DNA of 64,000 nt, taken from Candidatus Enterococcus leclercqii (GTDB lineage Bacteria > Bacillota > Bacilli > Lactobacillales > Enterococcaceae). The translations under genes and the position numbers were made by a program. A model generated the notes under the pieces. That model ran no database searches, had not been told where the DNA came from, and saw nothing but the letters and a program-made list of their open reading frames with translations. Each line of letters begins with the position of its first letter. Position 1 is the stretch's first letter. Of this stretch, positions 60,338-64,000 are shown in pieces. The DNA lies in the NCBI RefSeq assembly GCF_009933135.1, contig NZ_MAEH01000017.1, positions 186,001 through 250,000 on the forward strand. Direction: 5' to 3'.

Positions 60338-61039
60338 ATGGAGCCAGAAGTTTTACGGCAATATGTTTCCGAAAATCGTGAGCTGGAACCGCAGCTGACT
60401 AAACGTAATCAACAATATATTTTTGATTTAAAGAAATCGCTGCAGGCGGCCAATCTTTCTGAAGAAGAAATGGTGATCGCAATGCATGACATTCTACCGA
60501 CATTGGTAGAAGAACAAAAAAGCGGGAAAACGGCCCGTCAGTTGTTCGGAACCGTCGCTGAACGAACCGAATCAATTTTGAACAAGCCGCAACCAATGCC
60601 AGAAGCAAAACCGGTCTTGATGTGGGTGGACAACACCTTATTCATCCTGGGTGTCTTCGGTTTGATGGTAGGTGTGATGGGACTGTTCACCAATGGCAAA
60701 GCCCAAATGTATGGGGTCTTCAGCCTGTTGGTAGGGGCGGCGATTGGTGGTTTTGTCTTCTATCTGTTCTACAAATTCTTTTACCAATACGAGCAACCAG
60801 GCGCAGACAAGAGCAAGCGTCCGAAACTTTGGAAAGCGATGCTGTTGATGGTACCGATCTTCTTTTTGTGGATGCTTTTGTGGGGTGTCTCCAGTTTACC
60901 GATGTTCGACATCATCAATCCGACATTGCCGCCGTTGGGGACTGTCGCAATCGGGGCAGCCGCATTGGGATTGCGTTGGTTCTTGAAGAAAAAATACAAC
61001 ATTCAAGGCAGTTTTGCCGTCCCACCACGGGAACAATAA
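60338..61039 (+). CDS. DUF1129 membrane protein
   Basis: 233 residues: a soluble N-terminal half (about 1-90, with LTKRNQQYIFDLKKSLQAANL; position guide) and four membrane helices (about 100-118, 125-145, 170-190, 198-215), ending in a basic tail. Fits DUF1129, found next to ychF in Enterococcus and Lactobacillus; function unknown. The start at 60338 follows GAGGAGG; a 19-codon extension with no site is rejected. Confidence 0.85.
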   Translation: MEPEVLRQYVSENRELEPQLTKRNQQYIFDLKKSLQAANLSEEEMVIAMHDILPTLVEEQKSGKTARQLFGTVAERTESILNKPQPMPEAKPVLMWVDNTLFILGVFGLMVGVMGLFTNGKAQMYGVFSLLVGAAIGGFVFYLFYKFFYQYEQPGADKSKRPKLWKAMLLMVPIFFLWMLLWGVSSLPMFDIINPTLPPLGTVAIGAAALGLRWFLKKKYNIQGSFAVPPREQ

Positions 61040-61053
61040 ACACGGATTATCCT

Positions 61054-61085
61054 AAAAACGTCTCGATTTTTCGAGGCGTTTTTTT
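61054..61085 (+). terminator. Terminator after DUF1129 gene
   Basis: AACG.CTCGA / TCGAG.CGTT stem and seven T, 15 bases past the stop. Just beyond it, GCTGTAAGAAG (61116-61126) and CTTCTTACAGC (61141-61151) form another perfect inverted repeat without a T-run. Confidence 0.88.
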
Positions 61086-61296
61086 GTAGTAGATAAAGGA
61101 CTTATAAAAAGTTGAGCTGTAAGAAGGTTGATAGGTCAGTCTTCTTACAGCATTTCATATTGTAAAATATGCGAAAAGTAGTTAAGCGAAGAAGTTCATG
61201 CGAGAGGAGAATTGGACAAAAAGAATTCCAAATTAAGTATGAAGAAGCAAAATAAAAAGCCTTTAGCAGAAATTGCTTCGATTGAGCAAGAGATAG

Positions 61297-61496
61297 TGTG
61301 TTAGATTTATTTGTCTCAAATGTAGCGAGATGGAGGATATTTCGAAGGAGGGCGTTGATTTTTTGATGTCAGTGATTTAGATTACGACCCAAATCATTCA
61401 CCACAATTTACATGTAAAAGCTGTGAATCAGTTATGTATCCTGAATATTATCGTAATGCAGCTGAGGGAAAATTCAAGTTCAATAAGCTGTCGTAA
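61297..61496 (+). pseudogene. Decayed zinc-ribbon gene remnant
   Basis: Two reading-frame pieces join across a one-base shift near 61358: first CLKCSEMEDISKEGVDF, then FDVSDLDYDPNHSPQF followed by TCKSCESVMYPEYY and a stop at 61494. The pair of CxxC motifs and the DPNHSPQF segment look like a real small zinc-binding protein that lost its frame and start. No ribosome site serves either piece. Confidence 0.4.
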
Positions 61497-61643
61497 GCTG
61501 AAGTGAATAGAAAGAGAGCCTCGGTGCCTTTTCCGAGAATTTTCTTATTAGTTTAAATCATTCGTGATTGTAGTCAATAAACTTTAATCATTGAACTAAA
61601 ATATTAGGGAAATCAAACATCCGTCAAACAAAATTTCAACAGT

Positions 61644-61869
61644 GAGCCCGTACTAACAATCAATCCATTGGCGCCTCTCCACTTGGGACATGTCTCCTTC
61701 TAATCGAAAGGAAGTGAAAAAATTCGCGGAGGTTGTTGAAATCCACCTATATGATTCTGATATCCGGCCAGAGTATATTTGAAAAAATTACGTATGCTCG
61801 AAAACATTATGTGACTGGGAGGCAATCAATCTCGATTCGGTGACTAAATATCTTTACAGTGCTACTTAG
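61644..61869 (+). pseudogene. Second decayed coding remnant
   Basis: A frame EPVLTINPLAPLHLGH (from 61644) shifts near 61690 to MSPSNRKEVKKFAEVVEIHL..YDSDIRPEYI, has an in-frame TGA at 61780, and continues KNYVCSKTLCDWEAINLDS, VTKYLYSAT to a stop at 61867. The amino-acid texture is protein-like across the lesions, which argues for a broken gene, but I do not recognise the family. Confidence 0.35.
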
Positions 61870-61935
61870 GGGCTAAAATCTACATTTAATGATAAGATTT
61901 TATTGATATGCAATATAAAAAAGGAGGTTTTTATA

Positions 61936-62772
61936 ATGAAAAAGTGGTTTGTGGGATTAGTATTGCCATTAATGGTATTTTTTTTGGCCGCATGTAGTAA
62001 TGATTTATCAATAAAGCTAGATGAGACAGAAGCTACTGCAAATAATGACGGGACGGTTGCGATTAAAGGAAAGGTTGACGGGAAAGGTACTCTGTATATA
62101 AACGACCTAAAAGCAGAATCACAGCCAAGTAAAGATGGTAGTTTTAATACAGTATTTGGAACTACAGGATATGAAGATACTACACTTCATGTAAACTATA
62201 TTGATGATGAAGACAAAGAAAACAGAACTTCTACAGATTTTAAGGTTAAAGCAAATGCTGAAGCAGTAGAAAAGAAAAAGGAAGCTGACGCTAAGGCAAA
62301 AAAAGAAGCCGAAGAAGAAGCTGCTAGAGCTAAAGCAGCTGAGGAAGCTGCTAAGAAAAAAGCTGAAGAGGAAGCAAAGAAACAGGCTGAGGAAGAAGCA
62401 AAGCAAAAAGCAGCTGAAGAAGCAGCTAAGAAGAAAGCTGCGGAGGAAGTCAAGCAAAAAGAGGACGCTATCAATGCAGCTTTCGAAGAAATAATTTCTG
62501 TTGGTTCTGGCTTTATTGTAAAAATTGAGCCAATTGATGCAACAGAGCCTTTGGAAGACCGCGGTTATAAAGCTTACATTGTTGATGATGTAAAATATGA
62601 AAATGAAAATGTTCGGCATCAATTTATAGATAATCTTGCGATGGCTATCCAAAATAAAGTTTCAGAGCAAACAGGAGATATCCCCTACCTAACTATTGCC
62701 TATATAAATAGCGGCCGCACCGCTGCTAGTAGTGGAATATTAGATCGGAGTGTAATGAAGTATAAGGAATGA
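61936..62772 (+). CDS. Lipoprotein with Ala/Lys/Glu-rich helix
   Basis: 278 residues. Lipoprotein signal (about 1-20) with lipobox LAAC, then a small beta domain (about 25-105; NDGTVAIKGKVDGKGTLYI), then a long charged helix of repeated AEEAAKKKAEEEAKK-type units (about 115-190), and a C-terminal domain (about 190-278). AAAAAAGGAGG gives a strong ribosome site. It resembles Gram-positive surface lipoproteins of unknown role. It lies in AT-rich DNA beside two decayed genes, which suggests a variable region. Attached to the outer membrane face by its Cys. Confidence 0.8.
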   Translation: MKKWFVGLVLPLMVFFLAACSNDLSIKLDETEATANNDGTVAIKGKVDGKGTLYINDLKAESQPSKDGSFNTVFGTTGYEDTTLHVNYIDDEDKENRTSTDFKVKANAEAVEKKKEADAKAKKEAEEEAARAKAAEEAAKKKAEEEAKKQAEEEAKQKAAEEAAKKKAAEEVKQKEDAINAAFEEIISVGSGFIVKIEPIDATEPLEDRGYKAYIVDDVKYENENVRHQFIDNLAMAIQNKVSEQTGDIPYLTIAYINSGRTAASSGILDRSVMKYKE

Positions 62773-62898
62773 ATAAATAAAAATATACTACTCTTATCAA
62801 GCAATAATAAAAAATGAAAGATAGTTATTAGCGCATCCCTCTTTTCGCAACCGATTATTTCAGTAAAAATGACTTACTTAATGCTTAGTTGGTCTTTT

Positions 62899-62936
62899 AA
62901 CCGTTCAGTTCGCAAAGGCTTATGAACGGTTTTTTT
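62899..62936 (+). terminator. Terminator downstream of the lipoprotein gene
   Basis: AACCGTTCA / TGAACGGTT with seven T. The stretch 62773-62961 otherwise shows nothing. Confidence 0.85.
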
Positions 62937-62961
62937 ATGCCCAAATTTTCCAGTCTTATCT

Positions 62962-62991
62962 TTGGTGAAAAAAACGGCTACCCTCTATACT
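62962..62991 (+). promoter_or_regulatory. Probable promoter of the permease gene
   Basis: -35 TTGGTG, 18-bp spacer, -10 TATACT; start near 62998. The 100-base leader has a small CACGA / TCGTG hairpin. Confidence 0.5.
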
Positions 62992-63099
62992 TAAAGAGAG
63001 CAATAAGAGAGCAATCACGAAAAACTCGTGGGAAAAGATGCCAGATCAATTGTTTTGCTGCAAGGGCACAATCCTTCAGGTTGGAGAAAGGATAATGGA

Positions 63100-64000
63100 A
63101 TGGGACAACTATGGGCGACATTTTTATCACGAAAAGAGGAGCTGCTACAAGCAACTATCGAGCATTTAGGTATCTCGGTAGTCGCGTTGTTACTAGCGAT
63201 GGCAATTGCTGTCCCCCTAGCCATTTGGCTGACAGCACATAAAAAAGCGGCAGAAGCTGTTTTGCAGCTCACCAGTGTTTTACAGACGATTCCTTCGCTG
63301 GCACTGCTGGGATTGTTGATTCCATTTGTAGGAATTGGCACGGCACCGGCTTTGATTGCATTGGTAATCTATGCGTTGCTGCCGATTTTTCAAAATACGT
63401 ATATCGGACTGACTGAGATCGATCCTTCTATTGAAGAAGCAGCCGTAGCTTTTGGTATGAGCCGCTGGCGACGACTAACTAAAGTGGAGTTACCCATGGC
63501 GTTACCGGTAATTATTTCCGGAATTCGAACAGCCTTTGTGTTGATTATCGGGACGGCGACATTGGCGGCACTGATTGGGGCCGGTGGTCTGGGGACGTTT
63601 ATTTTATTGGGAATTGATCGGAATTCTCCTGATTTGACACTGATTGGTGCGGTAAGTGCGGCAGTGTTGGCGATTTTTTTTGGCGCGTTGATCCGCTTCC
63701 TGCAACAAAAAAAGCCCCGCTACACATTGATTACTCTGGCAATTTTATTGTTAGGTTTAGGCGGATATGAAGTCTATGCCAATCGTCTGCAGCCGCAGAC
63801 GCCTATTGTAATTGCCGGAAAATTGGGGGCCGAACCAGATATTTTGATCAATATGTACCAACAGTTGATTGAAGCAGAAGACGCTGAGGCACAAGTAACA
63901 TTGAAACCTAATTTTGGTAAAACCAGTTTTCTTTTCAGTGCGTTACAGCATGGACAGGTGGACATTTATCCAGAATTCAGTGGCACAGTCTTAGAAAGTC
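63100..64000 (+). CDS. ABC permease fused to binding protein (OpuC/EgtU-like), 3' end cut
   Basis: About 300 residues visible, starting [16 protein letters not shown]. The first about 210 residues are a BPD permease with six helices and the EAA loop [15 protein letters not shown] final helix (about 205-222) leads into an OpuAC-type binding domain that begins [19 protein letters not shown] and is cut by the window at GTVLES. Such fusions transport glycine betaine, choline, carnitine or ergothioneine. GGAGAAAGG precedes the ATG. No ATPase gene lies upstream as would be usual, so it may follow downstream. Confidence 0.9.
   Translation, partial: MGQLWATFLSRKEELLQATIEHLGISVVALLLAMAIAVPLAIWLTAHKKAAEAVLQLTSVLQTIPSLALLGLLIPFVGIGTAPALIALVIYALLPIFQNTYIGLTEIDPSIEEAAVAFGMSRWRRLTKVELPMALPVIISGIRTAFVLIIGTATLAALIGAGGLGTFILLGIDRNSPDLTLIGAVSAAVLAIFFGALIRFLQQKKPRYTLITLAILLLGLGGYEVYANRLQPQTPIVIAGKLGAEPDILINMYQQLIEAEDAEAQVTLKPNFGKTSFLFSALQHGQVDIYPEFSGTVLES

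Overview
The window comes from the replication-origin region of a low-to-mid GC Firmicute in the order Lactobacillales. It is most probably an Enterococcus or close relative. The evidence is gene order and protein type: dnaA-dnaN-yaaA-recF-gyrB-gyrA on one side and rpmH-rnpA-yidC-jag-mnmE-mnmG-rsmG-parA-parB-DUF951-ychF on the other. Other pointers are an S6-ssb-S18 operon, gdpP-rplI, dut-radA-yacL-gltX, a tyrosine T-box and strong AGGAGG ribosome binding sites. The species is not determined.

Layout: oriC lies around 40.1-42.5 kb as two DnaA-box clusters flanking dnaA. Most genes left of it are on the minus strand and most right of it on the plus strand, so they run away from the origin.

Left arm, from the origin outward: replication genes (dnaA, dnaN, yaaA, recF, gyrBA); a 600-bp gene-free stretch; T-box-controlled tyrS; rpsF-ssb-rpsR with two perfect parS sites nearby; gdpP-rplI; dnaB; a DUF3810 membrane metalloprotease-like gene; purA; and a PTS operon (IICB, HAD phosphatase, IIA) facing a convergent RpiR regulator. 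Then come queG, degV, a DUF2264 gene, an ABC-F ATPase with an attenuator-like leader, a DUF308 membrane protein, a ZIP metal transporter, a small membrane protein, an MFS transporter, lepB, proBA (head-on to replication), and dut-radA-yacL-gltX. gltX is cut by the window edge.

Right arm: rpmH-rnpA-yidC-jag; an apparent stand-alone small RNA; a YbjQ-family gene; mnmE-mnmG; an MFS exporter with a tiny divergent ORF; a secreted PcsB/SalB-like CHAP protein; a small unknown gene; a WYL regulator overlapping a GyrI-like gene; rsmG, parAB, DUF951, ychF and DUF1129. After that is an AT-rich stretch with two decayed coding remnants, an unusual Ala/Lys/Glu-rich lipoprotein, and the start of a permease-binding-protein fusion of the OpuC/EgtU type, cut by the right edge.

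The most notable unexplained structure is a repeated 3'-trailer module. Five copies lie just downstream of rplI, gyrA, an MFS gene, the pcsB-like gene and jag, always in sense with the gene. Four of them carry a small GTGAC/GTCAC-type hairpin; the copy after the MFS gene has a different small inverted repeat there. This is followed by a conserved CAAACGTRAG...CAAGCAAAAG box and then a strong terminator hairpin. Other points are a self-contained sRNA between jag and ybjQ, an ABC-F protein whose second nucleotide-binding domain has lost key residues, and operator-like repeats with no obvious regulator.
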